Shown one piece after another: positions 21,602 through 33,300 of a stretch of 64,000 nt of DNA (position 1 is its first letter; each line of letters begins with the position of its first letter). The notes beneath the pieces are model-generated. The model was not told where the DNA came from. It saw only the letters and a program-made list of their open reading frames with translations, and made no database searches. The DNA comes from Diplocarpon mali (lineage: Eukaryota; Ascomycota; Leotiomycetes; Helotiales; Drepanopezizaceae): NCBI GenBank assembly GCA_024741835.1, contig JAENRP010000001.1, positions 62,001-126,000 on the forward strand, given 5' to 3'. The position numbers and the translations under genes were made by a program.

Positions 21602-23860
21602 TTCAGCAAAGATGCTCAATCATTGAGAGTATAAGTTGACAGCTAATGATATTGAGAAATACTTAATCTTGAGAGAAACGTCGGATTATATACAAGAGCT
21701 TCGTGTCGCCAAGTAGGATTGTAGCTAATACTTATTACGTATACTTTAATCTATAGATATCCCGTTGTTCCTTCCTAGCCTATTAATTTATGGTATTTTG
21801 AGAATCGCTACTAAAATTCATTATAGCAACGGATATATCTGTACTACGCTTTTCCCGGCTTGAATCCTTATTCTAGTCCGTGCGTCACTGTGGAAAGGAT
21901 TCTTCGCAAAGGCTAACGTATGAGGCGTGTACCTAATTCTGAATTAATATTTAGTCGCTGCTGCTCGTACTAGAAATCGAAGGATTTAACATAGAGTTAA
22001 TGATCAGAATAACTTATTTTCGAAGCTCCAACTAAAATTAATAATCAACAGTTATTGAGCGAAAACAGAATACTATAAAGATGTAAAATAGTGCTGTAGG
22101 AGTATAGTGACAAACGTCAATATAGAGTTGGAGCGCACGGACCATAGCGTAGACCAGGTTACAGGCCTTGGCATAGGCGGGTATGCTCGAGTTCTCTCTC
22201 TCTCTCTCTGTATACTCTAGATCATCAACAACTATAATCAAGAACTGCAGGAAATCATTTGCGAAACCAACCCTGATAGAGGAAGAGGAAGAGTCGCATG
22301 AGTAAGCCGCTCCCGCCCCTCGTCGAAAAAGTGCTTTATCTGCAACGGGGAAGGCTGTTGGTCAACAAATCACCCTTCAGAGGAGCGCAACGCAGCCCAA
22401 ACCAAGATTCAGAGAGACTGGCAGTACCTTGCAGAAGGCGAGATTACTCATCACGATGTTATGGCATGTTTGATTAAGCACAAATGCGAAGCACCTCTCT
22501 TTGATGATAAGCCTCGCTAAGTCGATTTCCCAACCCCGACTTATGATTCATGCTTCAGTGAGCAGTTTTATACTGAGTTTGATAATAGGAAGAACTATTA
22601 TAGTGTATTAACAGGGAGAAAAAGGCAAAATTTAGGCTCTTATCTAAGGATTCAGGGTCATTTCTCATTAGCTAAAGTCTAAATTCAGGAAGTTTTCATA
22701 CTAGTTTCTCCTTAGATCCAATCTAACTATAGCGTTTCCCGCTCGTGCTACGTCTTTTACAATTCATATCGCATGTTTTTTCTTTCTCAAAAAAGAGATG
22801 AAGCTGTAGCTGACTTCCAAATTGGAATTCGAGTTTTGGCGATCCGCTTTTCTTGGCTTTCCAAAGATCGGAGGTCTGTTTTCCGACCTCTGTTGTTGAT
22901 ATTGGCCAACTAGGAGTCCAGGTGACAGAGGCCGGCTGTACTCCGTGTGGTGTTATGTGATGATATTGCCTGGCTCTGTGCAGAGGACCTGCTCTGTAAA
23001 ACACGGACAGCGGGTGGCTGCGCTGTGTGTTCAATACCTGTCGGGCAGGGAGCCGCAGGCACAGGTACGCAGTCATGCCGCTATCTCTACGTACAGAGTA
23101 GCACTGTACGTATACTTCCTCGAGCCGAATGGTGAAGGGTATTGCATGATTCATACTACTTATGATACTTATGATACTTATTCTCTCCAAGCACGGTAGA
23201 TCAAGACCAGGGCAGGGGTTGACTGAAGAGTCTTGTCGCAACTATTCAAGAAACTTCTTTTTTAGCAAGCACAGTACCTAAAGGTTGGTCAAACGCTCTA
23301 AACCCTGCAAAGGAACGCTTAATCCTCGATGATCAACAGGAGTGGGTGAGGTTACACATAGCCATATATATTCCGAGTACTGTAGATCACGCATTTGATA
23401 CTTCCCCGCAGGCCCGCAGGCGAAATAAACACTACAATAGCGTCATTGGCAAGGGGGACGGATCACGATGGGGTTACAAGTTTTTTTTTGAACTTCACAT
23501 GGTGTTCATTGAGCCTGCAATGAAGTGGTTTTCCCGCCGTTAGGCTTTCAATATCCATACGTGTAAAGTACTATCCGAAATCATACCTCAGGGCTAGGAT
23601 ACAATCTGCGGGCATCGAGGTTTTGCTCGAGAGACGAAGAAATTGCGAATATCTTTACACGCAGCGTAGGCGATGCCGCGCCCTCTTCGAGATTTATCCT
23701 AAGAAGCCCTGATAAGTTCGAGCAGGAGCGCAAGTTTATTTCAAGGCGGGAGCCAAGGTCGCCACGAGAACTCGCGGACATGGTGGAGGCCGTGATTTTA
23801 TCAGATTTACCAGCGGCCATCTAGCTCTCGTAGGATGATTACTTGGACGCGCTCTACTTA

Positions 23861-24128
23861 GTACATAGGGAAATAATCTGAGGTTTTCTGTCTGTGCGCT
23901 ATACTAGAACTTTCTTTTGTGCAGGGGTTTCGATAGGGGGTACTTGAAGCTTGGGAATCAATAACAGTTGAGATAATTAGAGATTTGATTAGGGAAATGC
24001 CAAATAGATGTAAAGCAGTGATTGACGCAAAAGGTGGCTATACAAAATACTAAGGAATTCAATGAAAGCAGCATTGCCAAGAATCTAGTGTGCACAGACA
24101 GAAAGCCTCAGAGTATTTCCCCATGTAC
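23861..24128 (+). mobile_element. 268-bp internally deleted Tc1/mariner element, copy 1
   Basis: Inverted repeats of about 40 bp (inner part GAGGTTTTCTGTCTGTGC on the left, GCACAGACAGAAAGCCTC on the right) bound the unit, with TA on both sides (23859-23860, 24129-24130). Inside, 23922-24053 codes in frame for the last 43 residues of a Tc1/mariner transposase, ending MPNRCKAVIDAKGGYTKY and a stop. One in-frame TAG replaces the CAG seen in copy 2. The N-terminal and catalytic parts are deleted. Same length and structure as 26709-26976. Confidence 0.85.
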
Positions 24129-24370
24129 TAAGTACTTGGATGGTTTCCTTGCAGAAAACATTATTCCAGGAGGCGGGGCATATGCGAGCCCCTATCCCCG
24201 GGACAAAAGTCGAAACGGAACAAAACTGGACCTGGGACAGGGAGCTTCTGGAAAGCTTAGATGATACCAAATCAAGCGCTTGTACTTTGTTAGACTGTCT
24301 GTACCCTCTTAGTTTATTTGTATTTTTTATTTGTATTTCTTGGCTTGGAAAAACCAGCCTTTAGTCTATG

Positions 24371-25200
24371 CTCCAAAGCTAGCAGGGGGAGACGATGACT
24401 CGATACCTATATATGGTATCTCCCACGAACCTTTAACTTCGTTATGAATCTGCAAAGCTAATATTAAGTCTTTTTACGCCGAAATGGTACACTTAGGTAT
24501 TTCGAAGCAGTTATAAGCACTTTCAACTATATAAGGAAAATTCTCCTTCTACCTCTTTGTAAATACTCTTTACTTTCGACTTTTACTTGTATTTTTTAAA
24601 ATGATTTGTAATATATACCTATACCTAAAGAATGATTTGAAAATGGTCACAAAGAGGAACAAGGCAATTCATAGCGTATAAAGAAGAAGTATAGTAAAAG
24701 GAAGTGAATGCATATCACATGCTCGTCACATGACGCAAGGCCAAGGCACCTACCATAGATATTCTCGAGTTCAGTGAACTCCCTCACTCTCTTTAATACA
24801 AGACAACCAACACCGTTGTATTACACGTCATACTTCCTCGTGCTCTCTTCTAGTCTACTATTAGAGCATATCCTAGCTATAGGATATACTGTAAAGCTAA
24901 TATATGTTAGTAAAAAGGGTCAGTGTTAGAAAGCTGCTAACGAGCAGCGAAACGCTTAATAGATATCTAAATGAACAGTTATGATTGCACAAGGGGCAGT
25001 TTATAGCCTAAGATAAGAGAGTTAGTTCAGACCTAAGGTGATTCCTTAGCCTTACTATTTATCTAAGGCCCTTTGAGACAAAGTCCACGCTCGAGACCTA
25101 GAGTGCCTTTTTTGATTAAAGCATAAATGGAGGCTCTTATCTTAGGAATTAGGCAAAGACTGACGACTAGATAGTAAATCGCGAGCAGAGTCTGCTTTCG
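24371..25200. repeat. Diverged transposon copy B (pair with 20281-20940)
   Basis: This segment shares ordered blocks with 20281-20940, described there, in direct orientation. It continues through sequence around CTCGAGACCTAGAGTGCC and GGCTCTTATCTTAGGAATTA that also resembles 22600-22680. No intact frame remains. Boundaries are approximate. Confidence 0.5.
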
Positions 25201-25242
25201 GAAGCAGCCTCCAGAAGGCATAAGAAGTTTGTACACTGACGT

Positions 25243-25264
25243 GCCCTGTAGGCCTTAGGGCACG
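25243..25264. other. Short inverted repeat
   Basis: GTGCCCT and AGGGCAC face each other across eight bases (CGTGCCCTGTAGGCCTTAGG). This could be a hairpin or the fused ends of a deleted transposon. There is no further support. Confidence 0.35.
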
Positions 25265-26708
25265 CCGCGGGAGGTTTTTCATATTGAAGAAAAAACAAAA
25301 GCGAAGAAAGCTCTAGAGCGCGGAGATCTTACATCAGCTGGGGAGCCAAGTAAGCATCTTTTCAAACCAGACGAAAAACGACAATCGCAACTGCCTAGGC
25401 GAGCAGCAACAGTAATAGTCAAGTACGTCTATCAATCCTAGCTATCTTCCAGACCTGTGAAAGAGCCCAACTAGCAGGCTAAGCTTGGCTGCCTGCTTTA
25501 CAGGATCTCCCTTGTGTATATATTATACATTGAACCTGATGTGACCCAAACATGACGCTGTTTACATATGTTCTTGATACTATTATTTCTTTACACAAAT
25601 GACCTGATCCTCCAGTCGAGGCTTTAGGCAACTGAAATTCTCCAAGGGAGAGTAAGCACAGCTGCTGTGCTTGCGAAAGCTCAAATCTGCTTGTTTCTTT
25701 GACAGAGCTTATAGCAGAGGAAGACAACAGGACAAGAGGGTTCAATGCAAAGACAAGCTGTTACTTGATGTTCTAGCAAGGGCAAGTGGGAGATTAAAAC
25801 CAAGTCCCCTTTGCTTTTCTCGTTACCTGACTCTTGGAGTGGCTCCCTACCTCGGCCTTGCGTTTCACTTGTGCACTATCCAGCATCTAAGCCTTCGATT
25901 ATGCGCTGTTGAGAAAGAAAGTACCCGTGCAGTTGTGCTATAACTTGACAATAATAGGCTGGCTGACTATGAAGTGTAGAGTCACCTTGTACCAACAAAC
26001 TGGAAGCTGTTAGGAAGAGGCTAGAAATAAATTACTCTGATCATTTCTAATTTACTATTTATACCTTTATGACAGCTGAGAAAATGTGTTTTTTAAAGGC
26101 TTTGAGTATACAGACTTTAGTATCAAATTGCCGGAAGGTGAGTAAAGCTCTATCTATGTTTAAATTCCTGTATTATATGTATATGAATGTGTGTGTGTCC
26201 TGCTAAAAGCTAACACTCTTTTAGATTCAGTAGCCTACTACCCAGTTTCTACTTGCTAGTCCTCTCTTGGAAGTTGTCTACTGATTTGCTCTTTAGTTAA
26301 ACGCTTGATACCTTACTCTCATCTGCTGTCAATAATTATCAACACAAGAGCTTTGCCACAGTACAATAATTGGCCGCTGTGCCCCTATACACCTGTTAAT
26401 GGAAGTACCATATCGATCAATTGACACACTATGTACGATCCAGCTTGTTAAGTTATAAAATCGTAGAAGACCAGAACAGGCTTATCAATCCTTAGGTCAT
26501 TTTCGAAGGCCGGCAGCCTAAGGCCTTCATAAAGTATACCTTCAAAGCACTGATCAAAGAGATGCCAGCTCCATACTTACAAACCCATCAGGTAGTCCGT
26601 AACCTCATCAAAGCTAATAAAAATCCGCTTGAGCTTTCCCGCTTTACTACTGACAGAATCTAAAGGTGTAGATTTTGAGTTCTATGGAGCTGTAGGAGTA
26701 TATACATA

Positions 26709-26976
26709 GTCCATGGGGAAATAATTTGAGGTTTTCTGTCTGTGCGCCATACTAGAACTTTCTTTTGTGCAGGGGTTTCGACAGGGGGTATTTAAAGCTT
26801 AGGAATCAATAACAGTTGAGATAATTAGAGATTTGATTAGGGAAATGCCAAATAGATGTAAAGCAGTGATTGATGCAAAAGTTGGCTATATAAAATACTA
26901 AGGAATTCAATGAAAGCAGCATTGCCAAGAATCTAGTGTGCATAGACAGGGAACCTCAAATTATTACACCCTGTAC
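26709..26976 (+). mobile_element. 268-bp internally deleted Tc1/mariner element, copy 2
   Basis: Same length, orientation and layout as 23861-24128. The transposase tail runs in frame from 26770 to the stop at 26899-26901. Here the TGG of copy 1 has become TAG (AAAGCTTAGG), while the TAG of copy 1 is CAG. Most differences in the body are C/T or G/A transitions. The right end has also gained several transversions. Flanking TA is seen on the left (26707-26708); the right flank is GA. Confidence 0.85.
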
Positions 26977-28999
26977 GAAGTATACAAGGTAGGCTTACTA
27001 AGCCTTAGTCTCCGTTCCGTACGGCAATCTCCGTACCTTGTATATTTCTAACAACTACCTGTATACATAAGCTATACGTAGTACCTCTGTAGCGTATCCA
27101 AGTCCATTGCAAAACCCCGCTGTGGTCTGACAACCATTCACTATTTTGCGTAGGATCTCACAGATAGGTTACTCTGTGAGTGATTTACACTCGCGTATAA
27201 CTCACCCATGAAGTACCCGTAAGCCCACAAGCCCACAGTATTAAGGATTATCAGGAAAGCCCTACTCGCAGAAAAGGCGTCTTTCTTATTTCCCAAGCAC
27301 AGAGCGCCATACCCTTCCTTGCCCCCGAGGAGCCACACCGTAGTCAGCGCACCTGTCCCTATCCCGAGCACAAGCACAAGCATCGATCTCGCTGCCGCGG
27401 TATGAAGTTATAAACCCAAATCCTGTCGTCCTCTTATCAAAGACGCTTAATGATCAAGTCCAGAAAGGAAGCTTGAGAGTGAAACATATAGCGCGGAGAA
27501 GATATGTAGAGATACTTGTATACATGTAAACAGCTATCTACGACCTAGCTAGTTGAAGCAGCAGCGGAGAGAGGGGAGGAGAGGGGAGGAACCTGATCGC
27601 TGCTTAGCTGGTCAGTTTTCACCCGAGCGAAGCGCAGCGTCACCTAGCCGCCATCACACTCACCCCGCAACTGCCGAACCGGCGGCAAACACCGCAGCGC
27701 CATGCATAAGTCAACACACATATCCATACATGTATAACCCACGTGCTCGCTTAATTGTCCGGCTCAGGTCTAGCTGTCCCTAAGAGTAATACTTGAGGTC
27801 CGTCTTGTAAACAAACACCCCGTTTGAATACCCGTGCACTCATCAATCCCACTACGTACCCCCTCTCCCTCTGATTTAACCACCCTCAACACGATTGGGA
27901 CACCTGCAACTCTACTCACAAACAACAACATCGCGACCGAACACACACCTCTGATATAAAAACCCCGAGGTAGTTCTACAGGTATACCCACACCCGCACT
28001 CCTCACTGACTTGTCCGTTTAGCCAGGGTATCAACGCACCGGGGACTCGCGAGCGGGGTACACAGCCCAGTGCTGTACTGTAGTGAATGCAGCGTCGACC
28101 TGTCTACGCAGCCACGAGACTCGCTGCGTGCTGCAAGCCCACAAGATCAAGCGCAAGGTCTAGCTCCAGGTCGGGATGAAGTGCTCCAGTCCTCACAACC
28201 ATTCACCATCTAATCACAGCCTGTCGTCCTGACGCAACATGCAAAATGCAATATGCATAGTGGTACATGATACCGATTCCTGGGAAGGAAGGGAACGCTA
28301 GGTAGTCAGCTACCTGCTCGCTTTCGGGAGTATAACAGCGTAGGGTATATACATGGCAGAGTATAGCATCCCACGTGACCCGAACGCTATTACACGCTCA
28401 GTAGGGATGCTGCGTTGGCAGCTGGAGTGCCTGCTGGTCTTAGCTTATGAGTCAATCCGGCCATCAGACAATTAAACGTCTGTATTCACCTGCATTCTTT
28501 TGGTATATATATATATATATTATTTAAACTTCCCCACGCATGACTAAGGCTTGCGGCATCTGTGGTGGAGATATCATGCATACCATACCATACCTTACTA
28601 TTCATCCGCCCCCGTCCCTTACTATACTTACTACTCCGTCGCAGGCCAAATAAACACTTCATTAGCCTACAACCAAGAGTAGTTTAGAGTGTTCTTGCAA
28701 GGCTCCATATACTCTTACATAGTATTTATTTGGCGTCCGACAAAGTATACGTTGTTATAATCTGCCTTGCCTAGCTATACCTTATGAAACCGCTGTCTTC
28801 CCACCAGCCAAAACATCGTCTGTTCGACGTCCGTGTATGCCTTTGACTCCAAGCCTCCTGACAGACGCTGCCCTTCCTTACCTTGTGTTTATGATCTTCC
28901 CTGCTGGTCTGCGCAAAGCCTGGAGCCCAGATGCCACTTGGTTCGAGGCCTTCGTTCACAGTGTGCCATCGCCTTAGGTCTCGGATTTGTCATAGATTG

Positions 29000-30344
29000 A
29001 GCTGATGGCCTGGCCCTATACGCCGTGCGAGCGTGGAGAAGAGTGGACGAGCGGTCTGGCCGGCTCACTGTCAGCACCTCACGAGATGGCTACTCAGCCG
29101 ACTCCAGACGTCCATCTGTTCCATGCCGTGTAGCCATGCTAGACCGTCTTGGGACGCAGATTTATTTCACAAAACGGCTTGCCATTCTGGCCTACACTGT
29201 GTTGGAATTCCAAACTGCGAAAAATTGCGAAAACCCACCCCATTCCGGGCTGGCCGGTCCTAGATGGCCGTACTGGCCCAGCTTATCGCGCAGAAGCGTT
29301 TGTCCACGTTACGACCGTGACGCCTCTAGCTATCACTGGTAAGGACACGTGCCGCTGAGAAGTCTGTCCGGCCCGTCCGTGGATCGTCCCCAAAATAGCT
29401 TGTTGATTCCGCTTACATAGCATACTGTACAGTACTGAATCAGTGTAATGGCCATTCTGAAATCTCAGGATCTTGTAGAGTGGAGGTCAGTAGCCCAGCA
29501 GACTTCCTAGCAGCTCGAGTAGGTTTCCCTGCATTGCAAAAGACCGTTTTGATTGCTTGACCAGGGTCGCGCAATTTATAGCTCACCAACTGTGCGGCTG
29601 CTTGGTCTCCTTCGCGCGCGGAATTCCAGCTGTGGGGCCAGGGAATCTTCCACTTCGCTCCGAAGTTTGAGATACAGTGTAGTCCCATCGCGAGGATTCA
29701 TCCGGCTCGACCCCTGTCCAAAATAAGGATCTCGGCGGGAGTTCCTCATGGGCGGGATCTCTGGGCATCCCTTGGAGGAGGGGGGAAGGAAAACAAAAGA
29801 GGTAGAGAGAGAAAGAGAGAGAAAGGATTCCTCGCCCCTCCCTCGTGATCTTCGTACTGTATTTAGATCGCCAAGGAAGCTTGTGTGCGAAGCGACGTAG
29901 CAGAAATAGGAATGGCTTATCTGGACAAGGGGGTGCTGTAGTAACATGCACGGTGAGTCACGTGTGGCTCATGATGAGGATGCCCTGTGACAACAGACAG
30001 GAACGCCTGCCCGTACCTGGGGCACCACGGATATCCTGTCCATCTGAGCGGGAATGTCGTTTGCTAAGGAGTGGGAGAAGCGGCCCCGGACGAGAATGAG
30101 GATCTGAACGGGGTATGCTTGTCTGCCGTATCCTCCTGGGCGCGATGCTACCCGACCCTACTGTACAGCTGTACTGCCCAGCAGAGAGTGGTACCGTGGA
30201 GTGGCACTGTGGAATATGGATCTCTGCCCGCATGGATATGGACAACTCTGCTCCTCACTCCGCTTGCTCCCCCGCCGAGGCCGAGATCCTAAGGCTTGAT
30301 TAGCACAGTAGATACTGGAGTATACCTCCTTCCTGGATCCAGAA
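29000..30344 (+). promoter_or_regulatory. Upstream region of the gtb3-like gene
   Basis: Base composition returns to normal at about 29 kb. CACGTG boxes occur at 29346-29351 and 29959-29964. Short open frames overlap on both strands without domains. I treat the segment as the promoter and leader of the giant glycosyltransferase gene. Confidence 0.4.
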
Positions 30345-33300
30345 ATGTCTAGTCAGGTCACGGTCTTGAGCCAATGTACTCTCGCTCAACCCCAGGTACA
30401 CTCGCTCAACCCCAATCCCGCATCCGATGACTCGCAACATGAAGGAGAGCCGCTGATTGTCGAGCACTCCAAGCTCAAGCGGCAAGGCTTACAACATAGA
30501 CAAGTCCTTGCTTCTGGAATTCAGCGGGCGACGACGAAATGGCACGCACCTACATCACAGGAGTTACCGCGGGTAACCTGACCGAGCTGAGAAGACACTG
30601 GTGGCAACTGGTATGGCTTCTAGAGTCCAGGCGGACCTGCGCACTTTTTCCCCACTGGCACTGATTCTTACCAGGTGCTAATCAGCTTGGGTCTTGCCTC
30701 TATTGCAGTCGGGGTTTCGTATATAATATTCCTACTGGCGCGGAAGTCATGGAAGAGCTTACGGCGAGAGGTATGCTCAGCGCGCAAACCCCCATTCCTT
30801 CCCTTTACATGTCACCTGGCTGACCAGTGGGCTTGAAAAACACCAGCGAGGATCATCTCCGCACTTCCGGGCCAGAGCTGCGCGCCGTCTGCAGAGATAC
30901 ACGTCCCGAATCACGCCGGAACCCGAGTCGGAGAAGCTGCTGCTGCGAGAAGCGAGAAAGCCATCTTCCCTGGGAGTGTACCTCGGGCCTTTCGAGAGCC
31001 CGATATCAGAGGCTCAGGCGAGCGTGCTCTCGGGACGAGACATGCTAGTGCTCGACCCGCTGCAAGCGCACGTCAAGCAAGCTTTGCAGAGCATTTCTGG
31101 CCACGGAGCTACCCCTCGGCGGTTCGTCGGACGGCTGGACCTGCGAAGTGTCCTGAATGTTTCGGCTCCGTCAGAACAGCTGGAGAGGCTCATCCTCCCG
31201 TCGCTGGACCGGGTGATGAGCATGGTCTCGGTGGCCTTTCGAGAGGCGGATGTCGACGGCGGCAACGGCGGCTTCACGGGCACTCTCCTGGCCGGCTGGG
31301 AGGGTTTTCCTTCTCCGGTTCTGCACGAGCTGTGTCGCGCCATTGCCACCTTTGGGCTCGAGATCTACATCGAGACCTCGGCGCCAGATTTCCTGATCGA
31401 CGGGGAAGTGTTGGCTTCCAACGCCATCGCGGGTCTCGTCATCCGAGATGGCCTCGTGCTGGCCGACGGAGAGCGGCGAGACTGTTTTGGCATGAAGCCA
31501 CTGCGGACGACCATCAAGGCCTTCGTCTCGCAAACGAGCGTCCGGGATTTCCACGTGTTTGTGTGGGAGACGGTGCGCGACGACGTGGTCGTGTCGAACG
31601 CAGTGCTGAAGCGGACGTTTGCATGGTGCAATTTCTACAGCATCGTGTCCTGGATTGGGCCGGAGAAAGCGCTGGTGGATGCGAGCGTGGCGGCGGTGGA
31701 GGCGGCGGTGGAACCGTTGAGCGCATTTGCGTGGTTGAAGGAGCCCAAGACCATGGAGCTGCACGAGATGTGGAGGAACAGGAGAGAGGTGAGTGAGAAT
31801 CTCCAGGTGAGAGGGATGACTTGATACATACACACTTATATATATGAATCATCCAACCTACATACGGGATGGGACTAAATAGCTGACGTGGGAGCCTCAG
31901 GTCGAAAAGTCGAACCATCGCCTCTCGGTTACGGGTCAGCTGACTCTGCTCAATGATTTGCTTCCAAGTCTCGGAGAAGCTCAGAATGACTGCTCCTGTC
32001 AGCACGACCACAATTACGACGAGACGCCAGATTGGCCTCTGACTCCCGCCGTCAATGCCTCGTTCCAGCAGCAGCGGCAGCAGCAGCAGGAGGAGGATAT
32101 GGATTGGTTTACCCTGCGAGAAGGCGTCGGCGTCAGCAAAGATCCCCTCGGCACGTCTGCGCTGGGTGCGAGCTACGATGGCCTCGGATGCTTCCCCGTC
32201 GGTCTCGATGTCTCTCTAGACGATTTCGAAGAGATTGTCTTCTCGCAGAGAAATCTGAAGAAGCTCGAACTGCTCGACTCGGTCACTCCCACCCAGCTGC
32301 GCGAGTACGGTCGACAGTTTGCCGGCTTCCTCGCTCAAGCTACCGTACCCACCGAGCCTTTGATGTCAGCCACGCCATCTATCCGCCGCACAATCGAAGA
32401 CCTGGCCGAGATCCTCCAAGCCTACCCAGGCGATGGCACCGACGGGATCCGCGTCTTCCTGGGGCTGCAATCGGGCTTCCAGCGCACGCCCGACAAGCAG
32501 TTCTGGGCCGTCTTCCACTCTTCCCCAGCAGAGGCCACGACCGACATCTTCATCTCCAAGAGTGTCCGCGACGTCGCAGGTACGCTTCTGCATACGTTCC
32601 TTTCGTGCCGGGGTCTGAAACGGCGAGAGTGCATCGCGGCCGAAATCTCTTTCAGTCGCTGGAACAAGAGTCTGCTGCCGCCTCAATCCATCCCGCCGCG
32701 ACTGGTGCAAGATGTCGAGATCCTCTCCCCCGAAGAGTGCCTGCAGCTTCTCCAGCGCGTGTCGCTCGCGCCTGGGGCCGTCGAGGATGGCCTGCTCTGC
32801 GGCATCAAGGCGGCGTTGATGGAGCGCCTCGTCGACATCCCGACGTGGAACCAGCTCAAGAAAATCAACACGGTTGGTTACCTGAGTGGGGATATCAGTG
32901 TTGAGCAGCTTCTCGAGTCTCGCATCCGCTGGTATTCTCAAGCGAAGCGCTGCCATCCTAGTTTGCCGGCTGCCATGGCCCTGTTCTGCGAGGTCGAAGA
33001 GAAGATCCAGAATGCCCTCAGATCCAGGGGTCATCGTGACCTGCAGACGATCATTGATTCTCTTGGCCAGCTATTGCATCATCCGGATGTCAGCACGGTG
33101 GGAGACCTATTTGCCTTGTCGGTGTTCTGTACGATGCGGAAGCTGGCATTGGAGGAGGTCTATGTCGAAGTGACCGACAGGAATCCCCTGTTTAACGACC
33201 AGACCGATCAGTCCGCCGCCTTCGCTGAGACCTTTGCGCTGGGATCTCGCTGCGAATCCTACTTTGACTGCACTCCCAGCCAGTTCGGCGAGCTCCTGTC

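Larger units (their letters stand above)
18900..29000. other. AT-rich, RIP-degraded transposon block
   Basis: About 10 kb of AT-rich sequence with no multi-exon gene. It contains Tc1/mariner coding remnants in which Trp and Gln codons have become stops, two diverged copies of one element (20281-20940 and 24371-25200), two 268-bp internally deleted elements, TA and CT simple repeats (22192-22208, 28506-28520) and one intact secreted-protein ORF. The pattern of transitions creating TAG and TAA codons is the signature of RIP. It lies between the two galactosaminogalactan genes. Confidence 0.75.

Noticed and set aside
22723..23241. 172-codon minus-strand frame
   Set aside because: No domain, no signal peptide, low coding texture; probably chance within the RIP block.
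27141..27383. 80-codon minus-strand frame with two hydrophobic stretches
   Set aside because: Too short, no homologue recognised, in AT-rich decayed DNA; hydrophobicity can arise by chance.
30976..31824. 282-codon frame as a separate gene
   Set aside because: It continues upstream in frame to the membrane-helix exon and downstream through a GTGAGT..CAG intron into the giant frame, so it is an exon of the gtb3-like gene.
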